Shown: positions 8,231 through 17,941, counted from the first letter of the stretch. The stretch is DNA of 64,000 nucleotides from Alloyangia mangrovi (GCF_002300555.2 NZ_NTHN02000019.1:1-64000); one strand, 5' to 3'. Made by a program: numbers and translations. The notes: generated by a model not told the origin, from the letters alone.

Positions 8231-8953
8231 ATGGCGACAGGCAGGACAAAGACGCGAATGCCCCTTGCGGACAAGGTGTACCATTCGCTGCACACGCGGA
8301 TCGTCAATGGCGAGTACCCGGCGAACGAGAAGTTGCCCGCCGAAATGCAGCTTGCCGAGGAATTCGGCGTCTCCCGCCCGGTGTTGCGCGCCGCGCTGGA
8401 AAAGCTGCGCGACGAGGGCATGGTGGTTTCGCGGCAGGGCGCCGGCAGCTTCGTGCGCGCCATCGCCACCCCCGCGCCGCTGGGATTTTCCAAGGTCGAG
8501 ACCCTCGCAGACATCCAGCGCTGCTACGAATTCCGCATCAACCTCGAAACCGAGGCGGCGGCACTGGCCGCCGAGCGCCGCAACGCCGAGCTGCTGGACG
8601 ATATCGAAAAGGCGCTGGACCTGCTGCGCGCGGCGACCGGCTCGCTTCAGCACCGCGAGGATGCGGATTTCATGTTTCACAGCAGCATCGCGCGGGCCTC
8701 GAACAACCAGTATTTCGAAGCCACCTTCCGGGCGCTGCGCGACCACGTGAACGTCGGGATGAAGCTGCACGGCGAGTCTCTGATGAACGACGGGCGCAAG
8801 GGTCTCGAAGAGGTTCTGGCCGAGCACACGCAGATCTTCGAGGCGATCCGCGACCGCGAGCCGGAGCTTGCCCGCCGCGGCATGCGCAGCCATCTGGAGC
8901 ATTCGCGGGACCGGCTCTTCGGGGGCGGGCTGCTCGACCTCTCGCTGCGCTGA
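8231..8953 (+). CDS. GntR-family regulator with FCD ligand domain
   Basis: FadR-subfamily transcription factor, 240 residues. The winged helix-turn-helix covers about residues 12-80 (LPAEMQLAEEFGVSRPVLRAALEKL, recognition helix SRPVLRAAL). The all-helical FCD effector domain follows (about 95-225), with the metal-binding pattern around the FHSSIAR and AEHTQIFEAI helices. It is the last gene of the sugar-acid module, in the same direction as the kinase. It probably represses the module until a sugar-acid intermediate binds. Three copies of an ATTTGACA-type element in the module are its likely targets; this is inference from repetition and position. Confidence 0.88.
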   Translation: MATGRTKTRMPLADKVYHSLHTRIVNGEYPANEKLPAEMQLAEEFGVSRPVLRAALEKLRDEGMVVSRQGAGSFVRAIATPAPLGFSKVETLADIQRCYEFRINLETEAAALAAERRNAELLDDIEKALDLLRAATGSLQHREDADFMFHSSIARASNNQYFEATFRALRDHVNVGMKLHGESLMNDGRKGLEEVLAEHTQIFEAIRDREPELARRGMRSHLEHSRDRLFGGGLLDLSLR

Positions 8954-9080
8954 TGCAGGCCGGCCGCGAACACGGGACGACCGCAGCGACAAGCGTTACA
9001 GGGTCGGACCTTTCCCGCCGAGCAGGAGCCGAGCTTGCCCTCGCAGCGCCTATAAAACGCGTCCGTCGAACAAATATTGG

Positions 9081-10264
9081 CTATTGGGCGTGGAGCAGTC
9101 CGGCAACTTCCACGATCTTGTCGAGCATGAGGTGCTGCGCCTGCGTCGGCACCCAATCCGCACGCAGGGTGAGGCCGATCGGCCGGTTCGACCAATGGCC
9201 GGCAACATCAAGCCTCTGCAATGTGCCGTGCGAGATCTCGGCAACGGCCTGGGCTTCCGAGATGCAACCGAGGAAGTCGCCCCGCGCCAGAAGTTCACGC
9301 ATGAACAGGATCGAGCCAGCCTCGATCACGCTCTGCGGCCCGCCTCCCGGCAGCGCGGCGAAAAAAGGCGTCGAACTGGGCGCGCGACGGCGTTCCCTGC
9401 CGCGGCACGACCCAGTTCTGCCCCACGAGCTCCTGCGCGGTCAGCGTCCCCGCGCCGACCAGCGGGTGCCCGGGACGCGCCAGCATCGCCAGCTTGTCGT
9501 TGAACAAGGCGGTCTGCACCACGTCCCCGATCGGGGCCGGATCGCGCAGCGCCCCGAGGATCAGATCGACGTCGCCACAGCGCAATCCGGCCAGCAGATC
9601 GTCGTAGAGGCCCTCGACGACGAGAATGGGTTGCTGCGGTCGGAGCAGGCGGAACTCGGCGACGGCCTGCGGCAGCCAGCACCGAGCGCGCCGGGCAGGG
9701 CGCCGACGACATCTGCCCCACCTCGCGCCCGTCGATCTCGGCAAGATCCGCCTCGGCCTGCGCCAGTTCGGCCAGGGCCAGACGTGCCGCCTGCGCCAGC
9801 CTCAGCGCGGCGCGACTCGGCACCAACCCGTTGCGGCGCCGCTCGAAGAGCTGCTGCCCGGCCTCGGTTTCGATCTGGCTGATCGCCCGGTGCACCGTGG
9901 GCTGCGCATGGCCGAGCGCCCGGGCGGCCAGGGTGAAGTTCTCTGTGTCCACCACCGCGATTAGCGTAGAGAGCTGCGAGTTCGACGCGGTCAGGCAGAG
10001 CCGCGGAGAGACCGCCGCCAGCGCGGGGTCAAGCCGGGCAAAGGCCCGCGCGACACGCGCCCCGAGGACCCGCCCGCGGTCGGTCGCGAAAACCCCCTGC
10101 CGGGTGCGGTCGAACAGCGGCCCGCCCGCCTGCGCCTCCAACTTGGCAAGGGCCTGCGTCACCGCCGGCTGCGACACCCGGACCCGAGCCGAGGCCAGCG
10201 TCAGCGAGCGGAGCTCGAGAACCGCGAGAAACACCCGCAAGTGCCGCAAGTTACGCGAAATCAT
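9081..10264 (-). pseudogene. LysR-type regulator (GbpR-like, two N-terminal HTH units), frame broken
   Basis: The start at 10264 reads MISRNLRHLRVFLAVLELRS. A first LysR helix-turn-helix (SQPAVTQALAKLEAQAG, about residues 31-47) is followed by a second HTH-like unit (HAQPTVHRAISQIETEAGQQLFERRR, about 120-145), the arrangement of GbpR-type regulators of about 400 residues. The effector domain continues in other frames: LPQAVAEFRLLRPQQP near 9640-9700, then VIEAGSILFMREL from about 9330 to the stop at 9081. One break sits in a run of six A (T on the coding strand) at 9361-9366; the other lies at about 9690-9715. Removing one base at each gives about 393 residues. It is divergent from galB, with an LTTR box between them, so it probably controls the ring-cleavage operon. 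Confidence 0.75.
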
Positions 10265-10650
10265 GACATCTCCGGCGGCATGGGAAGACGCGCCGCGGTG
10301 ACCCCGGGAGCCGCTTGCCTTCCGGCAGTGCAATAGCCGGAAGCCCTTGCGCGTCCACCGCGGGTTCCTTTCGGTGCGCGCGCGGCCGGCGCCACACCCA
10401 TGGCCCTGCCCTCGCGGTCCACCCCAACTGCCTGCACAGCAAGGCAAAAGCCCGCCGAGGCGAGCCTGTCCTCACCACGTTTGAAGGTCACCGTCTCCGC
10501 CCTCTTCAATCTCCGACGCGCAAGCATTGCACATACCCCCGGATACCTCCACTCGGTATAGCCATTTCTTATCCTGCTGCACGCGTTTCGAAATTGCCCT
10601 TCACGCCGCCCCCGTGACATGCCCGAAGCCAGACACCCGGAGGAGACATC
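10265..10650. other. 386-bp divergent promoter region between LysR and galB
   Basis: No gene is supportable. The galB-proximal 120 bp holds the LTTR box (10543-10559), with an extra ATACC half-site ten bases before it. The first part is GC-rich and shows nothing I recognise. Confidence 0.55.
10543..10559. promoter_or_regulatory. LysR-type binding box upstream of galB
   Basis: ATACC-N7-GGTAT fits the ATAC-N9-GTAT (T-N11-A) form of LysR-regulator sites. It lies 91 bp before the galB start and about 280 bp before the divergent LysR start. Another ATACC half-site is at 10533. The binding protein is presumably the LysR regulator at 9081-10264. Confidence 0.55.
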
Positions 10651-11382
10651 ATGTCCGAGAAGAAAACCGCGCTCATCATTTCCGCTCATGCCGCCGACTT
10701 CGTCTGGCGCTGCGGCGGCGCCATCGCGCTGCATGCCGAGCTGGGCTACGAGGTCACCGTGGCCTGCCTCTCCTTCGGCGAACGCGGCGAGAGCGCGCGA
10801 CTGTGGAAAGAAGGCAAGTCGCTGCAGGACGTGAAGGATATCCGCCGCGGCGAGGCCGAGCGCGCCGCCGAGGCGCTCGGCGTGCACGAGCTGGTGTGCT
10901 TCGACAAGGGCGACTACCCGCTGTTCCTCGAGCCGGCGGACAAATACGAACTGGTGGATCTGATCCGCAAGGTTCAGCCGAAGTTCATGATGAGCCACTC
11001 ACAGTACGACCCCTACAACACCGACCACATGTACATGTCGCAAGTGTCGCTGGAATGCCGGATGATCGCCCAGGCCTGGGGCCACAACCCCGGCGAGAAG
11101 GTGCTCGGCGCGCCGCAGCTCTACCTCTTCGAGCCGCATCAGACCGAGCAGATGGGCTGGAAACCCGACACCTTCCTCGACATCACCCCGGTGTGGGAGA
11201 AGAAGCGCAAGGCGATGGAGTGCAACGAGGGGCAGATCCATCTCTGGGACTATTACACCCGCGCCGCGCAGCAGCGGGCCAACCACTTCAAGCGCAATTC
11301 CGGCGGCATGTCGGGCGGACGCGACTGTAAGTACGCCGAGGGCTTCCAGTCGATCTTCCCGCGCACCGTGGACGAGCTCTGA
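10651..11382 (+). CDS. galB: PIG-L family 4-oxalomesaconate hydratase
   Basis: GalB-type enzyme of the PIG-L (LmbE-like) zinc hydrolase fold, hydrating 4-oxalomesaconate to 4-carboxy-4-hydroxy-2-oxoadipate in gallate degradation. At the N-terminus ISAHAADFVWRCGG takes the place of the family's AHPDD zinc motif, and HSQYDPYNTDH (about residue 114) supplies further ligand candidates. The 243-residue length fits GalB. The ribosome site GGAGG lies just upstream. It is the first of four plus-strand genes that include the aldolase GalC and the tautomerase GalD, which makes the GalB assignment far stronger than fold alone. An LTTR box precedes it. Confidence 0.85.
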   Translation: MSEKKTALIISAHAADFVWRCGGAIALHAELGYEVTVACLSFGERGESARLWKEGKSLQDVKDIRRGEAERAAEALGVHELVCFDKGDYPLFLEPADKYELVDLIRKVQPKFMMSHSQYDPYNTDHMYMSQVSLECRMIAQAWGHNPGEKVLGAPQLYLFEPHQTEQMGWKPDTFLDITPVWEKKRKAMECNEGQIHLWDYYTRAAQQRANHFKRNSGGMSGGRDCKYAEGFQSIFPRTVDEL

Positions 11383-11402
11383 GGCCACGGGAGGACAAGA
11401 TC

Positions 11403-12365
11403 ATGACCCAGCCGACCAACCCCAGCTTCGACATCGCCCATCTCGGCCATGTCGAGATGCTCACCGACAAGTTCGACGAGAGCCTCGATTTCTTCACCCG
11501 CGTCTACGGGCTGAAGCTCTCGGGCATGGACGAGACCAGCGCCTACCTGCGGGCCTGGGACGATTACGAATTCTGCACGCTCAAGCTGACCCGCTCGGAC
11601 ACCACCGGCGTCGCCCATATCGGCTATCGCGCCGCCTCGCCCGAGGCGCTGGAGCGCCGGGTCGCGGTGATCGAGGGCTCGGGCTACAAGGTGCTTGGCT
11701 GGACCGAGGGCGACCTCAGCCACGGCCGCGCCTTCCGCTTCGAGGATCCGTTCGGCCATATCTTCGAGATCTACTACGATACCGCCTGGTACGAACCGCA
11801 GGACGAGTCCGACCGCGCCGCGCTGAAGAACACCGCCAGCGCCTTCGAGGGCGCCGCGCCGCGCCGGCTCGACCACCTGAACCTGCTTGCCTCGGACGTC
11901 ACCGAGTTCAAGCGCTTCATGGAGACCTGCCTCGGCAGCCGCGTGACCGAGTACATAGAGCTCGACAACGGCCGGCTCGGCGGCTGCTGGTTCACGGTGA
12001 ACAACAAGACCTACGACCTGGCCTGCACCGAGGAACACGGCGGCGGCAACGCCCGACTACACCACGTGACCTATGCCACCGACCAGCGCGAGGACATCCT
12101 GCGCGCGGCGGACATCTTCTTGCAGAACGGCGTGCACATCGAGACCGGTCCACACAAGCACGCGGTGCAGGGGACGTTCTTCCTCTACGTCTGGGAGCCC
12201 GCGGGCAACCGCGTCGAACTGGCCAATGCCGGCGCGCGGCTGATCCTCGCCCCCGACTGGCAGCCGGTGTGCTGGACCCAGGCCGACCGCATGAAGGGCC
12301 AGGCCTGGGGGCTGAAGACCATCGAGAGCTTCCACACCCACGGCACGCCGCCGGTGAAGGGCTGA
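11403..12365 (+). CDS. Type I (VOC) extradiol ring-cleavage dioxygenase
   Basis: Two-domain vicinal-oxygen-chelate enzyme like catechol 2,3-dioxygenases, 320 residues. The N-terminal half (about 10-130) is the degenerate VOC domain. The C-terminal half carries the Fe(II) triad pattern: His in RRLDHLNLL (about 158), His in ARLHHVTYA (about 220) and Glu in NRVELANAG (about 273). It opens a catecholic or gallate-like ring next to a hydroxyl. It lies 20 bp after galB and 79 bp before galC, exactly where gal clusters need a ring-cleaving enzyme, yet the usual LigAB/DesB-type (type II) dioxygenase is absent. The substrate could be gallate, a methylgallate or protocatechuate; this is inference. Confidence 0.85.
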   Translation: MTQPTNPSFDIAHLGHVEMLTDKFDESLDFFTRVYGLKLSGMDETSAYLRAWDDYEFCTLKLTRSDTTGVAHIGYRAASPEALERRVAVIEGSGYKVLGWTEGDLSHGRAFRFEDPFGHIFEIYYDTAWYEPQDESDRAALKNTASAFEGAAPRRLDHLNLLASDVTEFKRFMETCLGSRVTEYIELDNGRLGGCWFTVNNKTYDLACTEEHGGGNARLHHVTYATDQREDILRAADIFLQNGVHIETGPHKHAVQGTFFLYVWEPAGNRVELANAGARLILAPDWQPVCWTQADRMKGQAWGLKTIESFHTHGTPPVKG

Positions 12366-12444
12366 GGCCCCTGCCCGGCGGCGCTGCGGATGGCACCGGC
12401 GGGATTTGCGTATTTGAAAAGAGAAGAAGCGGGAGGAGATTGCC

Positions 12445-13116
12445 ATGGCAGTCGTGGTTCAGAACGTGGCGCGCGCCGACAAGGACGTCATCGACGCGCT
12501 GGGGCGCGCGGGTGTCGCAACCGTGCATGAAGCGCAGGGCCGGAAGGGGTGCCTGCAGAGCTACATGCGCCCGATCTATCCCGGCGCGCAGATCGCCGGC
12601 TCGGCGGTGACGATATCGGCAGCGCCTGGGGACAACTGGATGGTGCATGTGGCCATCGAGCAGCTGCAGGCGGGCGACATCCTGGTGCTCGCGCCGACCT
12701 CGCCCTGCGACAACGGCTATTTCGGCGACCTGCTGGCCACCTCGGCGCAGGCGCGCGGCTGCCGCGGGCTGATCATCGACGCGGGCTGCCGCGACGTGAA
12801 GGACCTGACCCGGATGAACTTCCCGGTCTGGTCCAGGGCGGTCAGCGCGCAGGGCACGGTCAAGGAGACGCTGGGCTCGGTCAACGTGCCCATCGTCTGC
12901 GCCGGTCAGGCGATCGAGGCGGGCGACGTGATCGTCGCCGATGACGACGGCGTCGTGGTCGTCAAGCGAGGCGAGGCCGAGGCGGTTCTGGCCAAGGCCG
13001 AGGCCCGGCTGGCCGCCGAGGAGGCCAAGCGGCAGCGGCTCGCGGCGGGCGAGCTTGGGCTCGACATCTACGACATGCGCGGGCGGCTGGCCGAGAAGGG
13101 CCTGAAGTACGTCTGA
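12445..13116 (+). CDS. galC: 4-carboxy-4-hydroxy-2-oxoadipate (CHA) aldolase
   Basis: Class II pyruvate aldolase of the HMG/CHA aldolase (RraA-like fold) family, splitting 4-carboxy-4-hydroxy-2-oxoadipate to pyruvate and oxaloacetate. The signature [13 protein letters not shown] (about residues 94-106) is followed by IIDAGCRD (about 111-118), whose Arg-Asp pair binds pyruvate and the divalent metal. The 223-residue length is typical of GalC/LigK/ProA. The start is chosen at 12445, after GGGAGGAG. It lies between the extradiol dioxygenase and the tautomerase, completing the lower gallate/protocatechuate-4,5 pathway. Confidence 0.9.
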   Translation: MAVVVQNVARADKDVIDALGRAGVATVHEAQGRKGCLQSYMRPIYPGAQIAGSAVTISAAPGDNWMVHVAIEQLQAGDILVLAPTSPCDNGYFGDLLATSAQARGCRGLIIDAGCRDVKDLTRMNFPVWSRAVSAQGTVKETLGSVNVPIVCAGQAIEAGDVIVADDDGVVVVKRGEAEAVLAKAEARLAAEEAKRQRLAAGELGLDIYDMRGRLAEKGLKYV

Positions 13117-13147
13117 TACGGGCCGCCCGGAGAGCAAAGGGAGAGAG

Positions 13148-14227
13148 ATGGGACAGATCGAGGATTTCGAGACAGCGGGCATCCCCTGCCTCTGGATGCG
13201 GGGCGGCACCTCCAAGGGGGCGTATTTCCTTGCCTCCGACCTACCGCAGGACCCGGCCGCACGCGACGATCTGCTGCTGCGGGTCATGGGCTCGCCCGAT
13301 CCGGCGCAGATCGACGGCATCGGCGGCGCCGACCCGCTGACCTCGAAGGTCGCGGTGCTGGCGCCGCCCTCGCGCCCGGATGCGGATGTGGATTACCTCT
13401 TCCTGCAGGTCTTCGTGGACCAGGCGCTGGTCTCGGACGCGCAGGGCTGCGGCAATATCCTCGCCGGGGTCGGCCCCGCCGCCATCGAGCGCGGGCTGGT
13501 CGCGGCCTCGGGGGCCGAGACCCCGGTACGCATCCACATGCGCAACACCGGCGAGATCGCCGTCGCCCGCGTGCAGACCCCGGAGGGCCGGGTCAGCTAC
13601 CGCGGCGAAGCCCGGATCGACGGGGTGCCCGGCCATCATGCGCCGGTGCCGCTGATGTTCGACGGGCTGGCGGGCTCCATGTGCGGCGCGCTGCTGCCGA
13701 GCGGCAATCGGGTGGACGTGATCGACGGCCTGGCCTGCACGCTGATCGACAACGGCATGCCCTGCGTGATCCTGCGCGCCTCGGACATGGGGATCACCGG
13801 CACCGAGAGCCGCGAGACGCTCGACGGCGACACGGCGCTGAAGGCCAGGCTGGAGTCGATCCGCCTGCAGGCCGGGCCGCTGATGAACCTCGGGGACGTG
13901 GCGGCGAAATCCGTGCCCAAGATGACGCTGGTCTCGGCGCCGCAGGCGGGCGGCGTGGTCAGCACCCGCAGTTTCATCCCGCACCGCTGCCACGCCACCA
14001 TCGGCATCTTCGCCGCGGTCAGCGTCGCCACCGCCTGCACCCTGCCCGGCACCCCCGCCGCCGAGGTCGCCGTGCTGCCCGGCGGCGGCGAGACCTTTGC
14101 CATCGAACACCCCACCGGCGCGGCAGAGGTGCTGCTGGAGCGGGACGCGGAGGGTGCGGTGCGGCGCGCCGGGTCGCTGCGCACCGCGCGCAAGCTCTTC
14201 GACGGGCGGGTCTTCCCCCGGGCCTGA
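13148..14227 (+). CDS. galD: 4-oxalomesaconate tautomerase (PrpF family)
   Basis: PrpF-family isomerase with the diaminopimelate-epimerase fold, 359 residues. GalD converts the keto and enol forms of 4-oxalomesaconate so that GalB can hydrate it. Visible blocks are CLWMRGGTSKGAYF at the N-terminus (about residue 16), DGIGGADPLTSKVAV (about 57) and the active-site cysteine region DAQGCGNILAGVGP (about 97), plus FIPHRCHATIG near residue 276. A strong GGAGAGCAAAGGGAG leader precedes the ATG. It is the last gene of the galB operon, and a bidirectional terminator follows. By sequence alone it could be a 2-methylaconitate isomerase; the operon context favours GalD. Confidence 0.88.
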   Translation: MGQIEDFETAGIPCLWMRGGTSKGAYFLASDLPQDPAARDDLLLRVMGSPDPAQIDGIGGADPLTSKVAVLAPPSRPDADVDYLFLQVFVDQALVSDAQGCGNILAGVGPAAIERGLVAASGAETPVRIHMRNTGEIAVARVQTPEGRVSYRGEARIDGVPGHHAPVPLMFDGLAGSMCGALLPSGNRVDVIDGLACTLIDNGMPCVILRASDMGITGTESRETLDGDTALKARLESIRLQAGPLMNLGDVAAKSVPKMTLVSAPQAGGVVSTRSFIPHRCHATIGIFAAVSVATACTLPGTPAAEVAVLPGGGETFAIEHPTGAAEVLLERDAEGAVRRAGSLRTARKLFDGRVFPRA

Positions 14228-14249
14228 GCGCGCATATCGGACAAGGACA

Positions 14250-14278
14250 AAGGGCCCCGGACACTGTCCGGAGCCCTT
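14250..14278. terminator. Bidirectional terminator between galD and the dienelactone hydrolase
   Basis: AAGGGCCCCGGAC pairs with GTCCGGAGCCCTT across a 3-4 nt loop, with one C/A mismatch. A residues precede it and T residues follow it. It separates two convergent operons and can serve both. Confidence 0.75.
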
Positions 14279-14319
14279 CCTCATGTCTGCCCTGCCCATA
14301 CCGCGCGGGGCAAGAGGCC

Positions 14320-14976
14320 TCAGCCGAGGTGCTTTGCGAAGAACTCTTCGGTGCGCGCATGAGCGAGGTCCGCGGCTTCGGCCACGTAGCTGGGACGCGC
14401 GTCGTTGGCGAAGGCGTGGCCAGCGTCGTAGAGGTGCACCTCCATCTGCGGCAGGTAGGCCTGCGCCTCGGCCAGCATCTCGGGCGGCACGTGGTCGTCG
14501 CTGCGGCCGAAGTGGCCGAGCATCGGCGCCCGCAGCGGGCTGTCGAGATACTGCGGCAGGCGCGTGCCGTAGAAGGCCACCGCGGCATCCGCGTCGGTCT
14601 TCTGCGCGGCGCGCAGCGCGAGGCCGCCGCCCCAGCAGAAGCCGATCACCCCGACCTTGCCGCCCTTGGCGCGCAGCGCGTCGATGGTGGCGGCGACATC
14701 GGCCATCGTCTCGTCGAGCTTGGCCGCCAGCATCAGCTCACGACCGATCGCCCCCTTGTCGAAGGGCACCACGGTGCCGCGCTCCTGTCGGTCGAAAAGC
14801 GCCGGGATTGCCACGTTGTTGCCGAGCGCAGCGTAACGCGCGGCGACGCCCTTGAGCTGGTCGGTGATCCCGAAGATCTCCTGAAGGATCACGATGCCGC
14901 CGCGGGCCTCGCCCTGCGCCTGCGCCATCCAGCATTCGAAGCTATGCCCGTCCGCCGCGGTGAGAGGTGTCATCAT
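14320..14976 (-). CDS. Dienelactone hydrolase family protein
   Basis: Alpha/beta hydrolase with the cysteine triad of dienelactone hydrolases: Cys in GFCWGGG (about residue 109), Asp in GRSDDHVP (about 156) and His in YDAGHAFAND (about 187). At 218 residues it is full length and cytoplasmic. The start at 14976 is preferred over an upstream in-frame start because GAGGAG lies 10 bases before it. It is last in the minus-strand operon ligI, TRAP permease, TAXI, DLH. In an aromatic locus it would open a lactone formed during ring fission. The exact substrate is not readable. Confidence 0.85.
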   Translation of the reverse strand: MMTPLTAADGHSFECWMAQAQGEARGGIVILQEIFGITDQLKGVAARYAALGNNVAIPALFDRQERGTVVPFDKGAIGRELMLAAKLDETMADVAATIDALRAKGGKVGVIGFCWGGGLALRAAQKTDADAAVAFYGTRLPQYLDSPLRAPMLGHFGRSDDHVPPEMLAEAQAYLPQMEVHLYDAGHAFANDARPSYVAEAADLAHARTEEFFAKHLG

Positions 14977-15000
14977 CTTCTGTCGTCTCCTCGAAATGCG

Positions 15001-15027
15001 CCGGGGCCGCGCGACTCGCGGCCCCGG
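15001..15027 (-). terminator. Hairpin just after the TAXI receptor gene
   Basis: CCGGGGCCGCG-cgact-CGCGGCCCCGG is a perfect 11-bp stem, 8 bp downstream of the receptor stop and before the dienelactone hydrolase gene. With no T tract it is more likely an mRNA-stabilising or attenuating hairpin that keeps receptor expression above that of the next gene. Confidence 0.65.
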
Positions 15028-15035
15028 CTGAAAGG

Positions 15036-16004
15036 TCACTCGCCGACGGCGATGCCGGCGCCCTCGAAGTAGCGCAGCGCGCCGGGGTGGTAGGGGGTGG
15101 CGCTGGCCGGGGCCATCTTCGAGAAATCCGCCGCCTTGAAGGCGCCGAAGGCCTCGCCGAGCGCCTCCTTGTTCTCGGCAATCGCCTTGACCATGTCGTA
15201 GATCAGGTCATCCGAGACATCGGCATTGGTCAGCAGCACCCAGGGCAGGCGCACGAGGTTGGCGCCGGATTTCTCGAGCCCGGTGACATTCTCGTTCTGC
15301 GGCAGGCTCGCGATGGTGCCGGCGGCAAGGAACTCCTTGAAGGCCTTGGTCGCCTCCTCGGACTCGTCCAGCGAGATGTAGCACAGCCCGCCGCGGTCCT
15401 TGAGCTGCACCGAGGCCTGCTGGCCGGCACCGGCGTTGAGGCTCACCAGCGCGATGTCCACCAGCCCGTCGCCGAGCGCGTTGATGCCGTCGACAAAGCT
15501 CGAAACCGGCACGTTGGTGAAGTCGTCGTAGCTCAGCCCGCCGGTCGCCAGCGCACCCAAGATGTAATAGGGAATGATGGTCGACGAGGTGTACTCCGAG
15601 GCGATGCGCAGCTCGGGGTGGTCCTTGAGATCCGCCACGGTCGCGAGCCCCAGGTCGCAGGGCGCCATGATGCCCGTCGTGAGGTTGAAGAGCGTCCCGA
15701 CGAGCCGCACGTTCGGGTGCGCGCGGTCGAAGTTGCCGGTGCCGGAGAAGGCGAATTCCGCCTCGACGCCGTTCGAGAAGCCGAAGTCGATCTCACCGGT
15801 CTGCAGCAGCGGCATGTAGCCCACCAGTGGCTGGGTGCGCACTGTGATGCCGTTGTCATTGGCGACCCGCGCCACGGCCTGGCCCGAGTTGTAGGCCAGC
15901 GAGCCTTGCGCCCCAGTGGCCATCGAGACGACCTGCGCCTCGGCGACGGTGCCCAGCGTCAGGCTCATGAGCCCGGCAATCGCGGCGTTCTTGATGATAG
16001 TCAT
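15036..16004 (-). CDS. TAXI-family TRAP transporter substrate-binding protein
   Basis: Periplasmic receptor of a TRAP system of the TAXI type, 322 residues. It has an N-terminal Sec signal (short charged start, hydrophobic core, cleavage near AEA/QV at about residue 23). The family block VSMATGAQGSLAYNSGQAVA follows directly, then the typical GEIDFGFSNG region. The ATG overlaps the stop of the permease gene (ATGA), so the two are translationally coupled. It probably binds an aromatic or tricarboxylic ring-fission acid, given the flanking LigI and dienelactone hydrolase; the ligand is inferred. Confidence 0.9.
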   Translation of the reverse strand: MTIIKNAAIAGLMSLTLGTVAEAQVVSMATGAQGSLAYNSGQAVARVANDNGITVRTQPLVGYMPLLQTGEIDFGFSNGVEAEFAFSGTGNFDRAHPNVRLVGTLFNLTTGIMAPCDLGLATVADLKDHPELRIASEYTSSTIIPYYILGALATGGLSYDDFTNVPVSSFVDGINALGDGLVDIALVSLNAGAGQQASVQLKDRGGLCYISLDESEEATKAFKEFLAAGTIASLPQNENVTGLEKSGANLVRLPWVLLTNADVSDDLIYDMVKAIAENKEALGEAFGAFKAADFSKMAPASATPYHPGALRYFEGAGIAVGE

Positions 16005-17940
16005 AGGTTCCTCCCTGTTTGAACTTTGTGGTCCGCGGCCCGCCCGTCGCCGGCCCTTGCCGGCCTGCTGACGGACAGGGCGGTCGCGAGAGCCAGCGCT
16101 CCCGCCGCGGCGACCGCATGAGCGAGCATCGGCAGGCCGATGAAGCCGAGCGGAATGGCCAGCGCCCCGAGCGCCACGAAGGCGATCCGCAGCACGATGT
16201 TCAGCGACCGCGCCCAATAGCCGGTGATGCCGATGGTCACCGCACCGACGCCGACCGTGGTCAGCAGCGAGGCGACGAGCGTCTCCTGCAGGCTGCCCTC
16301 GAGCAGCAGTGAGGGGGTGGCTACGAAGGCGAAAGGCAGGATGAAGGCCGCCCAGCCGACCCGCATGGCGGCAACCCCCGTGGCGATGGCCCCGGCTCCC
16401 GAGATCGCCGAGGCGGCAAACGCGGCCAGCGCCACCGGCGGGGTGATCATCGACATCATTCCGAAGTAGAGGATGAAGAGATGCGCCGCGATCGGGGTGA
16501 CCCCGGCCTCGACCAGAGAGGGTGCGACCAGCGCCGCCAGCAGCACGTAGACCCCCGAGGTCGGCATCCCCATGCCGAGAATGGTGCATACCACCGCCGA
16601 GATCAGCAACAGCAGCACGATGTTCGAGCCCACCGAGTCCACCAGCAGCAGCGTCAGCGCGAAGCCGAGCCCGGTGATGTTCAGCACGCCGATGACGAAG
16701 CCCGCCGCAGCCACCACGAGGATCAGGTCCACCATCGAGGTGCCGGTCTGCACGAAGACGTCGAACAGCGTCCTGACCGAGAGCCGGGTGCCCCGGTAGC
16801 CGCGCAGGAAGCCGACGGCGACGATGGCGATCGAGGCCAGCAGCGCCGAGTCTTCGGGATCGAGGTTCATCCAGAAGAGGCCATAGAGCAGGATCGCGAA
16901 GGGCAGCAGGAAGTGCCAGCCGTCCTTCATCACCTGATGCACGGTGAGCGTGTCCTCTTCCGGTGCCTTGATGCCGTCGCGCGCGGCGATGAGGTCGACC
17001 TGCAGGAAGACCGCGAGATAGTAGATCACCGCCGGCACCAGCGCCGCACCCGCGACCATTGTGTAGGGAATGTCGAGAAACTCGGCCATCAGGAAGGCCG
17101 CGGCCCCCATGATCGGCGGGGTGAGCTGGCCACCGGTCGAGGCCACGGCCTCGATCGCCCCGGCGTCTTCCCTGGAATAGCCGCCGCGCTGCATCAGCGG
17201 GATGGTGATCACCCCGGTGGTGGCGACGTTCGACACAGCGCTGCCCGAGATCGAGCCGAAGAGCGCCGAGCCCACCACCGCGATCTTGGCGCTGCCCCCG
17301 CGCGAGCGGCCGGTGGCCGCCATGGCGAGGTCGGTGAAGAAGCCGCCGCCTCCCGCCGCGAACAGAAGCTGGCCGAAGAAGACGAAGAGCAACACGGTGA
17401 TCGTGCCCACCGCCAGCGGCGCCGAGAAGACCGCCGAGCTGTCGAAGCCCACGTAGTCCACCAGCCGCTGCGGCGAGAGCTCGCGCCCGACCAGCTTGCC
17501 CGGCACCTTTTCGGCGACCAGCGCGTAGAGCAGGAACACCCCGACGATGCCGAAGAGCATGAGCCCGGCACGCCGCCGGATCCCCTCCATCACGCCGATC
17601 ACCACCACCGCGCCGATCAGGGTGATCTGCCAGGGGCGGTAGAATTGTTCCTTGAGCAGCCAGACGAAATCATAGGCGGCATAGAGCAGCGTGCCGAGGC
17701 AGAGCACCGCGATCCCGAGATCGACGATGTTCGGCCGCTTGACCCGGTCGCCCGTCGGGCCGTAGCGCAGGAAGGCGATGGCCAGCGCAAGGCCGAGCTG
17801 CAGCGCCATGTACTGCTGCTTGAGCAACGCGAAGCCCAGGCGGGTGTGCGCCTCGAGGTTCCAAAGAATGCAGGCCACGCACATCAGCGCGGCAAGACCG
17901 GCGATGGTCCAGCGCACCCAGGGTTGTTGCTGCGCGGTCA

Positions 17941-17941
<1 letters not shown>
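16001..17941 (-). CDS. TRAP transporter fused permease (4TM + 12TM)
   Basis: Membrane component of a TAXI-TRAP importer in which the small and large permease domains are one 646-residue chain, as is usual for TAXI systems. Multiple hydrophobic segments are visible. The DctM-like part shows GSISGSAVSNVATTG (about residue 238) and MGMPTSGVYVLLAALV (about 466), conserved in ion-coupled TRAP permeases. The ATG overlaps the ligI stop (ATGA) and the receptor gene overlaps its own stop, giving a tightly coupled operon. Confidence 0.92.
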
